A stretch of 64,000 nucleotides of DNA, taken from [Phialemoniopsis] sp. UDSM-2020. Its lineage: Eukaryota > Ascomycota > Sordariomycetes > Thyridiales > Thyridiaceae. This document shows positions 45,208 to 56,919 of this stretch, piece by piece; the first letter of the stretch is position 1, and every line of letters starts with the position of its first letter. Both the position numbers and the translations under genes were made by a program. The stretch is taken from positions 372,001-436,000 of the forward strand of contig JAEILZ010000001.1 of the NCBI GenBank assembly GCA_018873225.1, given 5' to 3'. A model generated the notes under the pieces. That model was not told where the DNA came from. It did not search any database and saw only the letters and a program-made list of their open reading frames with translations.

Positions 45208-45530
45208 CTAAGTACTTCGTATCTTCTCCCTTGGTTAGCGTCTTTTCTCAAATGTCGGTTTTTGGTGAGATGGAATGCAGTGGGAAGGCAAATTGTTCAG
45301 GAAGTATCTTTTTGGACAGAAAATCCACTAGCCGATTGATAGCTTGGGCTGTGGCTTCACGATACTAGGTTGGGCTACGGTTAGTTACGCCTAGCTACCT
45401 CCGTAATCTTTCCTAAGGACCGAGCACTTTCAAATTTGAAAAGGGTCTTATTTTCCATTTCTCCGTTCTTGCGAAGCTATCTCCTCGTTCCCTATCCTTC
45501 CTCAACTCCCCAATTCTCCTGACCTTCAAC
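45208..45530. other. Junction between LINE ORF2 (minus) and ORF1 (plus)
   Basis: 323 bp between two divergent LINE reading frames. Neither a target-site duplication nor the missing endonuclease N-terminus was seen here. It could be an inversion junction with 5' UTR, or a shared promoter. Confidence 0.4.
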
Positions 45531-47432
45531 ATGGCGCATCATAGCCCTTCGTTTCATTCCGTCTCAGAGAGGTCTGGTTTTCCCTTCGACATGACATATC
45601 CTGACGCTCCGTTTCGTTTGGACTGGGGAAGCCCAGACATTTCCCCCAGCATGGCTTATCAATTTGGTTCCACACTCCGTGCAGAGCCTGTCAGACCTCG
45701 TGCAGGTTTCGACATGGCCTATCCCCAGCCCCCTTCTCTGTCAAAAGGCCACGTATCTGCGATCAGCCCTTCACGCGCCCTGATGATCTATCGTTTGATG
45801 CATTTTTGCAAGACATGCAGACGAGATTTACGAAGCTGTTCGATGAGAACATGGCTTGCGTTACCAAGTCTGTCCAGGAGCTGACGCTGGCTGCGCAGCA
45901 ATTCAAGGATGCCAAACCGCGCAAGGAGCCTACCGACATTTCGGGCTGGAAGTATAGACTCTCTCTGTTTCCAGAAGACGCGGAAACGGTACGCAACATG
46001 GACTACTCCGCAATCAAGTCACGCTTCGATGAGGCGGGAGAGCATTGGGACGAGCTTGTGGCATACAAAGTGTCGGGCAGAATTCTCACGTTGCAATTCC
46101 ACACGAAAACGGCGTATGACCAAATTGGTCAGAACCTTGGCCATGTCCAGAGGGTACTTCAGCTATCGTCTGGTTGCAAGGTTCTCCCGCAAGAGTTTCT
46201 GGTCGAGTTGGCCGACTTCAAAATTGCAGACCTACAGCTTTTGGCCGCGGCGAAGGACAAGCGGGAGGCCCTCATCAGCCAATGGAGCAAAGACAACCAC
46301 GTCTCCATCAAGGGTTTCCTCTGGATGTGGAGAAAGATGATTTGGCAGTTGGATTCGATCGAAGCTGCCCAACAGCTGTGTGAAACCGGAGTTTTTGTAT
46401 GCGGCAAACCAGGCCGCGCCCTGTAAGTAGCCCTCCATTCTTCTCAATTCGTGAATCGGGCGCTGACAGACTGGGCATAGTCCATTTGACAGACGCTCTC
46501 TGCCCTACTTTTGCTTCAAGTGCCACGGCCCAGGGCATAAGCAAAACACTTGTCTGTCCCCTTCTCCGCGCTGCGGGTCTTGCTCTGGGGTCCACTACAC
46601 TCCCGAGTGTGACAGCAAGTTCAAGAAATGCCCCAATTGCAAGGGTGATCACAACGCATGGGCACGAGCTTGCAAGAATGAGGATGTCCAGCGGATGTAC
46701 AAGCAATGCGCCACGGCGAGGCCTCCTGCGTGGGCCGCGGTCTTGAAAGATCCCCCGCAAGTGGCGCCTGAAAACCAGGTGCGCGAGCTTCTGCGTCAGG
46801 CCGAGAAAACGTTCTCCAAGACTCTCAAGGATATCAATAGCTCCGCGGCGCAGGGTACAAAGGCAAAGAAGCCTGGCAAGCCACAGCAAGGGAAGAAGGC
46901 GGCGGTGGCGGACGGGAACATAGCCGCGATCTTCAAATCGAAGACTGTGGAGGCGAACAAGAAGCGGCCAGCCGACGATGCAGACATCGACTCTGCCAAC
47001 CAAGTCAAACGACAACAGCGGACGTCTGAACAGGAGTCATCTGGCTGCGAAGGCCAATCCTCGTCACCAGTTGGGGAGTCGGAAGTGGTAGACGTGGCAT
47101 CTGATGGCGGCGAAGCGGAAACCCCTGGCAAGGTCCTGGACCCTCGCCAAAACCCAATACACGGCTTCTTCAAGCGCTGCTTGCAAAAGGGCAAGCAGAA
47201 AGTCACGGAGCTCACCCCAAGCCCCGCTAAAGACGGGCAGCTAGAGAACTCTGAAGTCGAAAAGGACATGTCTCCAGAAGTCGACGCCGCCACAATGCCG
47301 GCATCTCCGGCAGAGCAAGCGGTAGAGCAAGGCGAACCAGCGGCCGTTACTTTCGCGGCCTCCCAGGATACCGCATGTCCGACTGCACCACGAAGGCCAG
47401 GTAGGCCTCGAGGCTCAAAGAACAAGAAGTGA
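45531..47432 (+). mobile_element. LINE ORF1 (gag-like, three CCHC knuckles, AT-hook-like tail)
   Basis: The open frame starts at Met 45531 with loosely repeated FDMTYP../FDMAYP blocks, then changes frame by one base near 45740-45770 to KRPRICDQPFTRPDDLSFDAFLQ. A GTAAGT..GCTGAC..ATAG intron-like segment (46423-46480) is followed by exon 46481-47432. Three zinc knuckles follow: CFKCHGPGHKQNTC, CGSCSGVHYTPEC and CPNCKGDHNAWARAC. The tail ends RRPGRPRGSKNKK, like an AT-hook. This is the nucleic-acid-binding ORF1 of Tad-type LINEs. It is oriented opposite to ORF2, which is abnormal for an intact element. Confidence 0.85.
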
Positions 47433-49768
47433 TCGTGCAATCTGGATATTGTTGATGTTCTGGTTCTTTTTCTTCTCCATTTTCATCTCTGTCAATTTAT
47501 CTCTTTTTCCTACCTAGCTGGTTTCCTCTTTGCCTATCTGTCTGATTTCCTTGTCTCTCTTTTCATTCTGTCTGTGTTTTCAATGCGCTAGCTAGTAATC
47601 GCAATTATGAAGAGCTGAATCCTTTGATATGATTACTTTTCGATGATTTTCGTACACTTGACCGTAATCCACTCTCCAGACAATATGATCGCATCTTCTT
47701 GCTCGTCATCTCTGCTAGCCAATGTTAGACGCCCGAACCACCAAACCCTCAGGTTCGTCGATGCAGCCATGGCGATGACACATCAGCGTCCGCCAGGACA
47801 GCCGCACCTCATCCTAAGATTGGCCCTTCGTGCCTTGTCGTCCTCCATGACAAAGCTCCCGCCCAGGAACCCCTGTGCCGTTTTGCCCAACGTTCTCTTG
47901 TGCCGACCCCGGTCCCTTTCCACCGCTGGCTTAGCCAGGTCCTCCATCCTCATCTCCCTCCCCCAAGCCCCGAGCATGGCCCGACGCAGACCCACTCCAG
48001 TCCATGGGCAGCACCGCGCCCCTGGCCTTGGGGATATCAATGACGCATTGACACGTACGAGTCCGCGAGGTCAAAGACGTGCACGCGTGTCGCGCTACGT
48101 AACCCATTGTGACCGGCCCCGCGAGCTTCGAGCTCCATAAAAAGCCCTCATCCGGAGCCGATGAGTGGAGCGGGCGTGCAGCCACGATGATCCGACGCGA
48201 TGCGAGCGCGTCGTCGATTCCGTCGAAGAGGATGTACCTGACGCGCCTGCCGCACGTCTCCTACAGCACAGCTTGATATGAGACTCTCGCCTCACAGTGG
48301 CAGTGAAATGGTCAGATTCTTGAGGCCCGGGCTGGGCGCGTCAAATTTCAGTGCTGGCGGCTCGCAACAGAAAGTCTCGCCAGAAGAAAAAGCAACTATG
48401 AAACACCATGAAGCCGTGGGCCGGGCCGATACACGGGTGGTATAGAGTTTGCAAGGCACCCTTGCAAAGGGATGGTGCGGCGGGTGAAGTGGAGCGCATC
48501 GAGCGGATGTCATCCGCGGGAGCCGGTCTTGCTGTGCATGATCCCGCTTCGGGGACCAGAGCCGCAAGGAAGAACGAGGGAATTGAATGAAATTTTGTTT
48601 ACTTCGTAAGTCACTTGTCTCGGTCATGCAATACCTGTCTAGGTCGCTAATTTGCCAGCAGCATGCAGGGCGGCTCCATTCTTGTGCAGTAGAGAGTTTT
48701 TAGTTCTTTTACTACCCGGCCTCGTCAACCTGATTTTTCCAGGCACCCGTCCGTGCGGCTTTTGATCTAATTCGCGGGAGAATCTTGATCTCTCGTCATT
48801 TATCAGTGCACTCTCCTGGCAATCTTAATGATCGAACTCGCCTCCCCTGTTCTGAATCCTCATGCACTGACCGACTGCTGGCCCCCAATACCGGACCATG
48901 TTCCAAGAACCCCCTCCCCCACGTACTGATGGTCTAACTTCAACTCATTGGTCCACCCCAGCAGTGCATCTGCATGCCGCCACCCAAGACCCTGAATCAG
49001 CCACGCAATTGGCCATCTTCCCCAAATCCAGCTGCTAGCCCCCGGCAGGTCATGCACGCCTAGAAAGCCCCTACGAATCAGCCCGGACCACGCCTGCTGT
49101 CGAGCCTTGCCTCGCCACACATGTGGTGTCTCGGCCGAGCTAGTCTCCCCCCCTTTTCATCAACCTTGGCCCTGCGGCGATGCGCTGGACACTCGGCTGC
49201 TCTGGGCATGGCCTCGGGAGTGGAAAGACAGGCAGACGTGGTCCTGCACCCTCTCTAATTGACGGGGAGCCGTTCCAGTGGTCACTCCCGAGACCTTATT
49301 ATCATTCATGCACGCAATATATGCTGCAAGTCAGACGTAGCGCCCGCCCAATGGGTTAGGGTTCTCGCAGTGTCAGACATTAGGCCCAAGCAAGGAAATC
49401 CGGTTCTGGGCCACCGCCTCTGCTGCTGCAGCACCATCTTTTCCCTCCATCGCCCGTGTTCTGGAATGGAAGACAGACAAGAAAAAAAAGAAAAGGGTTC
49501 ATATGCGCATGCGTGTGTTGTGGTGCGTCTTGCACCTCTGCTGATTCACAGCTCAGCCCGACGTCAATGAAGATGTCGCGCGCATCATGAACACCCCGGC
49601 CATTTTTTACCACCTTCTTTCCTAGCACGATCGCTATTTTCCCGATCTGTATCTGTACTTGCGGTCTTTTCTTTCCCCCTTCATTCTTTCGTCAATCAAT
49701 CGCACTAGTCACTCTATCGTTTCACCCAGAACCAGCCACACCGTACCGCAAGAATAACGCACACTTGC
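47433..49768. other. Long region without a convincing gene
   Basis: About 2.3 kb. It begins with a strongly pyrimidine-rich stretch (47455-47580). The ORF at 47643-48140 looks non-coding, and no endonuclease or RT remnant was seen. The last part is the promoter of the membrane protein at 49790. Confidence 0.45.
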
Positions 49769-49789
49769 GTGAAACATAAATCGAGCCCA

Positions 49790-50290
49790 ATGGCCACCCG
49801 TCCGCCCCCGGCGCCCCGCCTCGACCCGCAAGCAGCGCAGGACGCCGACGGCCCGCCCGTCGTCCTGACGCAGGTCATATCCAAGCCCTACACGACCTTC
49901 ACCGCCATCGTGACCCTCGGGCCCGGCAACCCGCGGGCGACGATCAGGCCGGACCCCACCACCACCACCACCACCACCGATGATGCGGAGGTGCCCACCA
50001 GCACGACGACGCCGATGCCGGTCGCGGGGTCCGTCGGCAGCAGCCTTAGCGGGGCGCAGATCGGAGCGCTGCTCGGCTCAATCCTGGGCTTCGTCGTGCT
50101 GGCCATCGCGGCGTGGTACTGCGTCGGGTGGCGCCGGCAGCGGCGGTGGGACGCCGAGTCGAGCGGCGACGACGACGACGACGGGTCGGGCGGCGGAGGG
50201 AGCCAGGAGCATATGGCGCAGTACTGGACGTATAGCGACGGGCAGTACACGAGGGCGCCGCCGCCGGTGCGCCGCGTCGTGGTGAATTGA
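49790..50290 (+). CDS. Single-pass membrane protein with Thr-rich ectodomain
   Basis: 166 aa from the Met at 49790, or 173 aa from 49769. An extracellular-type segment rich in Pro/Thr (TTTTTTTDDAEVPTSTTT) precedes one membrane helix (GALLGSILGFVVLAIAAWYC) with a WRRQRRW stop-transfer. An acidic Gly-rich tail (SSGDDDDDGSGGGGS) and a Tyr-containing C-terminus follow. There is no classical signal peptide. This resembles the many fungal Mid2/WSC-like surface or sensor proteins without their cysteine domain. The function is unknown. Confidence 0.7.
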   Translation: MATRPPPAPRLDPQAAQDADGPPVVLTQVISKPYTTFTAIVTLGPGNPRATIRPDPTTTTTTTDDAEVPTSTTTPMPVAGSVGSSLSGAQIGALLGSILGFVVLAIAAWYCVGWRRQRRWDAESSGDDDDDGSGGGGSQEHMAQYWTYSDGQYTRAPPPVRRVVVN

Positions 50291-51301
50291 CGTTGTCGGG
50301 ATGGCTGTCCACGTAGCCCTGGGGTTGAGGCTTTGGATCGGATGATTCATGAGAGTTCACTTTGCGCTGTTGGCCGTTTGCTTTTTTGACTGGTACTTTT
50401 TGGCAATTTTTGGCATGTATCACACGATGGGAGGTCAAGTCTGTTGGGTCTGGACATTTGCCCTGCTGCGTTTAGCATGGGTAGTCGTCATTTTGAATAT
50501 ACCCCACGATCTGTGCGTTCCCCACCCCGGACGTTGAACCGTCAAGCTTGCATTTGCAGAACGAATTAGGCCTGGAACCCTCAAATCGGTGCCGTATATC
50601 CAAGAGCCGACTGCAGACTCATGTCATGCCACAGAGGCCATGATAAAGAATGTCGAGTCGATGACTTGCAACTTTCAGTCCGCTCGTCCCATGTCCATCA
50701 CTTGACGTCGCCCTTTATTGTGGGGGCGGCTCCATTCCAATGTCAAAGCGCTACGATTTACCGGGCCCCTTGTATATACAGTGCGACGAAGAAGAAATAC
50801 GGGGCACACGCGACGATCCACCCAGAGCCTTGCGCGATGGAGACCGGCGCGATTTAGTCATTTCCACGAGCCTCGTGCCCTGGAATGGGGCTCCACTCGG
50901 AATTTCCCTTGTCCCACCAACCCTTCTGGATCTGCATTGTCTTCTTTTTCCATCAAAGTCATCTTTCAAAGAACAGTTTACGTTTAGTCCTTTGACAGAA
51001 TCGACAATCGGGACCTCCTTTCGATCGGCTCCCAGAGCAAATTGATCCCAGGCTCGCATTCAACGATCTTGCATGTCCAATCCAATGCCCAAAAGATTAA
51101 AGCCAAATTTGCCAATGCGCAACACAAATTCTTAGACTGATATTGTCCATTCATACTTCTCGACTTTGTATGTATGCTATTGTCCGAGTGATAGCCCTCC
51201 ATGCCAAATCTGAAACGCCGCCCAAAACGCCGATAATCCAGTCATTTGCACTTTATTCACGACGGAAGACATCCAATGCCCTCACACAGGATCCCAATCC
51301 C
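50291..51301. other. Intergenic, convergent 3' region
   Basis: About 1 kb between the 3' ends of the membrane protein and CCC1-like genes. Short ORFs only. Confidence 0.4.
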
Positions 51302-52393
51302 TCACGCACCCACAGCCTCGGCATGCTTCCCGCCTTCAAACAGCCGCACGCACAGCACCGCCGCGCCCGCCGCCACGCTGCCGAGTATGACCATCTGCAC
51401 GCCCTCCCACGCGCCCCTGCCGATCCGCGCCCACGGCACCGCTCTCCTCCTCCCCCTTCCGCCGTCCTCGTACCCGGCGGCGCGCAGCTTCTGCTCATCG
51501 CCGCCGCCGCTGCTCAGCGCAAAGTCCTTGCTGAAGCCAAAGACGAACAGCGCGACGACGCACACCACGAAGCTCCACAGTAGGCCGTCGCTCACGTGCC
51601 CGACGAAGAAGTACGGGAACAGCGGTAGCAGGCCGCCGAGCAGGTAACCCAGCGAGACGGAGAGCCCGACGATGACGGGGGAGCACGCGCGCTCGTCTTC
51701 CTCGTCATCTTCGTCGTTGCTGTTGTTGCTTTCTTTGGCGATGATAGCTTCGCGCACGGCGGGCCGCGCCTCGACGTGCGCGAGCACGCGGCCGTGCAGG
51801 TCCGCGGGGAGCCTCAGGGGCGCGAGGTACGCGTCGACGAGCAGGGCGCGAGAGGCACCGGCGCCCTTTTCGGCGTCGGACGTCATCTCGATCTCCCCCG
51901 TGCTACTCGCTGCGGCGGCGGCCTTGGCGGCAGCGGCGGCAGCGGCGGCGAACTCGCCGCGCGCCGAGAGGTACCCGCCGATGCCCATGCTGATGCTGCC
52001 GGCGCAGATCTCGGCCATGCCGGCGTAGATGACGGTCTCGGTCTCGCCGAGCGACGAGAGGCCGGCCGTCAGGGCGAAGGGCACGGTCAGGCCGTCGGCG
52101 AAGCCGAGGGTGAAGTCGGCGAGGAAGCGGGTCGTGGTCGGGAGGGCGAACAGGGAGGAAGAGGACGACTTGGAGCGGGTGCCGTTGGCGGCGCGCTGGG
52201 CCGGGAAGAGCTGGTCGTTGCCGATCTCGTCCATGTCGTCGCTCGGGCCGCGCGACGAGTCGGAATCGGAATCGTCCCGCGGGGTGGCGAGCGGGGAGTA
52301 CAGAGGGAGGGAGGCGGAGGCGTCTCTCCTGTCGGCTGAAGGGTGGCCGCTGCGGCGGGAGAGGCCGATTGTGGTGAGAATCTTGTCGGCCAT
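51302..52393 (-). CDS. CCC1/VIT1-family vacuolar iron/manganese transporter
   Basis: Single exon, 363 aa from the Met at 52393 (MADKILTTIG). After a ~95-residue polar tail the signature FLADFTLGFADGLTVPFALTAGLSS forms TM1. TM2 with AEICAGSISMGIGGYLSARGE carries the conserved G-E residues. The cytosolic Ala-rich and acidic loop contains the metal-binding hydrophilic region, followed by three C-terminal helices (VGLSVSLGYLLGGLLPLFPYF, WSFVVCVVALFVFGF, VILGSVAAGAAVLCVRLF). The family moves Fe2+/Mn2+ from cytosol into the vacuole. A poly-Ala/Lys stretch in the loop is longer than usual. CCC1 genes are commonly controlled by iron regulators; no HapX/SreA site was identified. Confidence 0.9.
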   Translation of the reverse strand: MADKILTTIGLSRRSGHPSADRRDASASLPLYSPLATPRDDSDSDSSRGPSDDMDEIGNDQLFPAQRAANGTRSKSSSSSLFALPTTTRFLADFTLGFADGLTVPFALTAGLSSLGETETVIYAGMAEICAGSISMGIGGYLSARGEFAAAAAAAAKAAAAASSTGEIEMTSDAEKGAGASRALLVDAYLAPLRLPADLHGRVLAHVEARPAVREAIIAKESNNSNDEDDEEDERACSPVIVGLSVSLGYLLGGLLPLFPYFFVGHVSDGLLWSFVVCVVALFVFGFSKDFALSSGGGDEQKLRAAGYEDGGRGRRRAVPWARIGRGAWEGVQMVILGSVAAGAAVLCVRLFEGGKHAEAVGA

Positions 52394-53812
52394 GATGTTT
52401 TGGCGAGGGGAGACGAGTTGGCGGAGGAGCAACAGGGTGGCGCAGTGACGGATTGGCAACACTGGTAATTCGACCAATTGAGGGAATTGAGGCTCGACAA
52501 ACTCAATCAGGGACATCACAGATAAACCATCTGAAAACCGTTGTGCCAAGCAGTCCGGAAAGCCGGGCGACTTTAAAAAGGGCTCAAAGAGCCAAGGACG
52601 GGCGGGCCACCACATGTGCGTGCCCCATCCCGGACCGTGGCATCCTCTCCGCACGACCTGAGGGCATCAGCTCCTTCGTACTTTAGGTAGCTTGGGTGGG
52701 ACCCAGCGGCGCGTGCTCGCCGGTGCGGGCGCATTGGAGGGAAGAGGAGAAAGGACAGAGAGTGTGGCCTTGACCTCGAACATGATTGGCCAGCAGGTGC
52801 CAGAATAGGAACATGTGCCCAGGCCCGAGGCGGTGTCAAGATGCAAGGAATGAGCACCAAGTGGGCGAAAAGTCGTAGCTCCGGGAGGTCCCCTGAAGGT
52901 CTCACCTGGATAGCGCCTGTGAGGCGGGGGCAGAGGGTAATCACAGGGCCTGGGATTGGCTACAGCGACATTCAATGGATGCAGCTCGCTGCGCTAACCC
53001 GCCAGACACCTTAGCGTCTGCCGTTTGTCCCGCTAGATTTCCGCTAAGAGCAGGGGCCGCTGCTGCGGGCCACAAAACGCCAATGCTTGGCTTTGATGGC
53101 GCCCACGTGCATTCCAGGAAAATCAGAAAAGTGCCCACCAGCGCGAGATGATCCAGTTTTTGCAGATCTGCACCGCAAGCGGCAGCTTCGTAATGCCAAC
53201 CGAACGCTTTTCTAGAAACAAAAGAACACAACAATCCACGCAAATCCGGCGCATTTGAGCCGAGGTCTATTGACGCTATTTGATGCAGTGCCCATGCACG
53301 AAGGCAAAATGGCTTTGCTCCTTGTCCTTGTTCTCTGTCCAATGGCATGTGGTCGATTGGGGAATGGCCCTGCTTCAGACGTTCGTTGATCGAGGTATCG
53401 TGCGTCTGTAGGGTTCACATGGATGGCTCTTCCTCTCGTCGTTTGTATTGATTCGCGGTCGCGCAAGGAAAAAAGTTGCCAGGTGTTCGTGCACGTGCCT
53501 TGACACTCCGATTTCCCTCAATCTCTCGTCATTGCCATTCCCCACAAACCACCCTTTCTTCCGCCTTTGGCGTTCCATCTTATTGTGGGGCAGTTTGGCT
53601 CGACGCCATACTCGAAATCCTCAACCGTGACGGTGGCCTGATACTTCGGAACCTGGTTTCTCATCGACAGCCACACGCAGCCGGCCAATCACATCTTTCC
53701 ACGACTTGGACGACGAGCAAGATGCTATTTCGTGCGGAACGCAATGATTAGATCCTTTTTCATGAAGAGAAATCTTTCTCGTAGCTAAAGCGGGTATAAT
53801 ACATCAGAAATC
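52394..53812. other. Intergenic region with no recognised gene
   Basis: About 1.4 kb containing the CCC1-like promoter and the 3' flank of the GT69 gene. Open frames here lack coding signals. Confidence 0.45.
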
Positions 53813-55125
53813 TCACACCAGCGTCTCGTTCCACAACTGCCAGTACTGGTTATCCCACGTCGGCATGCACTTGACCCGCTCCGGTGGCTCGTGCCGCCAC
53901 TCAATCTTATCGTCAGCGTATCCATCCTGCCCGACCCACCCGGACGTGTACCCCTTGGCGTCCTTGATCTTTTTGCCCTTCTCGTCCGAGTACTCCAAGT
54001 TCACCGCTGACACCACGGCAATCTTGCGAAACCCATTGAACCATAGATCCTTGCAAAAGAGCTGAGGCTCGCCCTGTCCGCACTCGCCCTTGCGCGGGCC
54101 CCGGAATGATACTTTCTTCTCGATGATGGGCGCCGCCGTAAAGGCCGTAGCGCCGTTCCAGCACGAGAACGTCTGGAAAGGTCTGTGCGACGAATAACGT
54201 GACTGGGCTTCGGGGTTGTTCCAAAAGAGGTTCCATGCCGAGTTCCAATTGCCGTCGGCGGGAATGTCGAAGAACGAGTCGCCGTTCATGCCTCGAGCAA
54301 CCCATACGTCGTAAAAGGTTGGATCCTGGCCGGCATAAGTCCAGTCAAAGGCGCACGTCATGTCGGCGCCGAGATGGCGTCGTTGGTGCAGTAGCTCCAA
54401 GATGTCTTCTGGGCATATAGCGACGTCGTTCAGGAAGGCCACGGTGGTGTCGACAGAGAAACGTTGCGGGTGGAGAAGCATGGGCTGCAACGCCATGTTG
54501 CGAAGCTCAGCAAGCTTGGCAATCCGGTCGCCCTGTTTAGGGTCGATCTTGCTCGATCGAAAGTAGTAAGTAGTTGTCAGTGCATTGAGCTCTGGTTTCA
54601 GCGCCTCGAGGACTTCGGCAGTGCCATCAGCCGAGTTGCCCTCGACGATAGATAGTGCACAGCGCTCCGGGCCGAGGAGGCGAATGACCTCGATGACGCT
54701 TCCGATGAGACGGGGGAGGATGCTGAGACATTCCCTAAGATCCAAGGCAAAGAAATAAGGAATCTCGGGGCCTTGAGTCGGACCCGATGGCTTTAAGTAG
54801 TCATAACGAGAGGAGCTGAGTTGAGGACACTCCAGCCTCGGCAGCGCTTTGTCATCAGGCTTCATGATGGCTTCGACGTAAGCGTTGAGATCGCTCGGAG
54901 AGAGCACGTCTTGACGCAATGTCAACTTTGATCTGCAAACGTATACGAACAATTGAAATACACAAGCATACCTGCTTTGGAGTCTGTAGGAGGCCTGTCA
55001 TGCTGGCCCGAAAGAAAAGAAGGTCGTGGCAGCTGCGCAATCTGGTCGCGGCTGAAGTACAAGGTGAGGGCGACGAGCGCCAGGCAGGCCAGCTGCGCGG
55101 CAAAGAAGACACGCTTGCGATTCAT
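53813..55125 (-). CDS. GT69 (CMT1/CAP59-like) alpha-1,3-mannosyltransferase
   Basis: Two exons, 54972-55125 and 53813-54909, give 416 aa. A type-II signal anchor spans about residues 6-24 (FFAAQLACLALVALTLYF), placing the enzyme in the Golgi. The GT69 core has LSIVEGNSADGTAEVLEALK, LAELRNMAL, the metal/nucleotide-binding FLNDVAICPEDILELL and ADMTCAFDW, and ends NQYWQLWNETLV. It should transfer mannose to glycans or glycolipids using GDP-mannose. The intron is uncertain: TTTGCAG (ending 54942) breaks the frame, whereas the AAG at 54910-54912 keeps it and has a TTGAC branch site. Confidence 0.85.
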
Positions 55126-55760
55126 GGCCCCGGGTCCCTGCGCATTTCCCTCGACAAGTTCCAGGCCTCGAGCGACAGCTGCAGCATATGGTAATATATC
55201 AAGGACAGTGAGTGTGGTGGGCGATGCGCGCGACGTGAAATCGCGACTCGGTTGGATTGAGGGGGAGAATTTGGCAGAGGCGAAAAAATCAGGAGGCTTC
55301 GGGTTTTGGAATCTGCAAAGACGCCGCCAAATGCCGTTTCATTCGCCGTTGGCAGGGACGACCTGACCCGACAGTCTGGGTAAGCGCCCGGATGAATTGA
55401 GCTGATTTGCGGAAGGCACGACGCACCCCTGTCGACACCTCTGGGCGCGCTTGTTCAGAGGCCTCGTATGGAATACCGAGAGCAAACGAGGCTTATTGAT
55501 GCCCAAAAATAAATTATGTGAGGACTCTTGACGTAGATTGACGGACTGGACATTCTGAAACCAACAGCATCTTGGTTTTGTGGCACCATGGTGTTGGGCT
55601 GGGTGGAGGAGACCGATATATCTCCAGTTCTCGCAATACGATGCACCATTAGACCTTACACAACCGTCTCACGATCATCATCTGCTTCTCCTTGTCTTGT
55701 CCTGACATGAATAGAATCTTGCGTCATTGATCTTGGGCTTAGGGCTTACGGTCTCGGAAA
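55126..55760. other. Divergent promoter region (GT69 / membrane protein)
   Basis: About 0.6 kb with no gene recognised. Confidence 0.4.
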
Positions 55761-56761
55761 ATGCACCTCCTCACCCTGTCCCTACTGCTAGTGACGGTCA
55801 ACGCCGTCGCATTAGCACCTCCCGGCCCTCTCATTACTGCTACTCCCACCGTTCGACGCCGAAATGAGACCGAATATCTTCTCCGGAAGCGTATCACCAC
55901 CGAACTATCAACCTGTGGCTACTTCAACGGCGATCCCACCAAGCCTCGGACTGCGAATCTGGGCTTCAACTGCCGAGTAGACACGTTGCACGGCATTTGG
56001 GGCTTCTGTCCCACAACCGTCATTGCCGCGACAGACTGCGGTCTCGCAGCTGGCTGTGTCGATAGTCATGCCTGCTCCAAGGGCTGCGGCGTGACGAACA
56101 AGCCATCTTTGACGGTCTTCACTTGGTGTGTATCCCATTCAGAGTCTTCGAGTAACGTCAACAAAACAGCTAATGTAATTTTTGCATCAGTACTGAGCCG
56201 GATTCCGGCTTCTGTTCCACAGCTTTCCTGACTTTTGGCATCGATCAAACATACTCCTATGTCGCCTGTGGGAGAGGACCAAGCAGCGATCACATGTTGG
56301 TCTCGCCCACCCAGGCTGCTGTGACTACTACCTCGGAAATTTCATCGACATCCTCTGTTGTATCAACTTCCACCATTCCCACATCATCTGCACCCACAGT
56401 CGCGGACCAGCAGTCCACCCCGTCGTCTTCTCAGCCGCCAGTCCCCACCTTGGCACCAGAGCCTAGAAGCAGCACAAACAATACCGGCGCCATCATAGGC
56501 GGCGTCATCGGCGGTCTCGCACTGCTGTGCGGCTTCGGCATCGCAGCTATATATCTTTTGAGAAGGGACAAGTCTCGGAAGGCGGCTCGAGCGTCGCTCG
56601 CGGTCCAAAGACAGCAGACACCACCAGCCGCTGCTTGGAGGTCACAAACAGATGAGGTCAAGGACGGTGGCTGGGCCCCGCGTGAACTGCCAGCGTACAA
56701 CAAGTCCTACACCACCTGGTCGCACGAACCCGTGGAGCTACCGTCAGACCCCGGCAGATGA
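55761..56761 (+). CDS. Single-pass surface protein with Cys-rich ectodomain
   Basis: Two exons (55761-56125, 56191-56761) encode 311 aa. A signal peptide (LLTLSLLLVTVNAVA) is followed by a Cys-rich ectodomain with about ten cysteines (CGYFNGDP, GFNCRVD, WGFCPTT, CGLAAGCVDSHACSKGCG, then CTEPDSGFCSTAFLTFG and YVACGRG). A Ser/Thr-rich stalk, one membrane helix (IIGGVIGGLALLCGFGIAAIYLL) with RRDKSRK, and a cytosolic tail follow. This architecture is frequent among fungal cell-wall sensors or receptors of unknown ligand. Confidence 0.8.
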
Positions 56762-56919
56762 CATATATGAGACACGGTGGGCAATTTGGGGGTGCTGGGG
56801 CTTTGAGTTGTGAAATTCTTCCGTCGGAAGGGGATAATCTACATTATTGAGGAATTGTAATAAATGCGCAGGTCACTTGGGCCGGCACTAGTCGAGGTAG
56901 TCAGGTAACACAAATGAAA

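Noticed and set aside
47643..48140. 165-codon plus-strand frame after LINE ORF1
   Set aside because: Ser/Arg/Pro-rich random-looking translation with no domain; no endonuclease motif that would make it a displaced ORF2 start.
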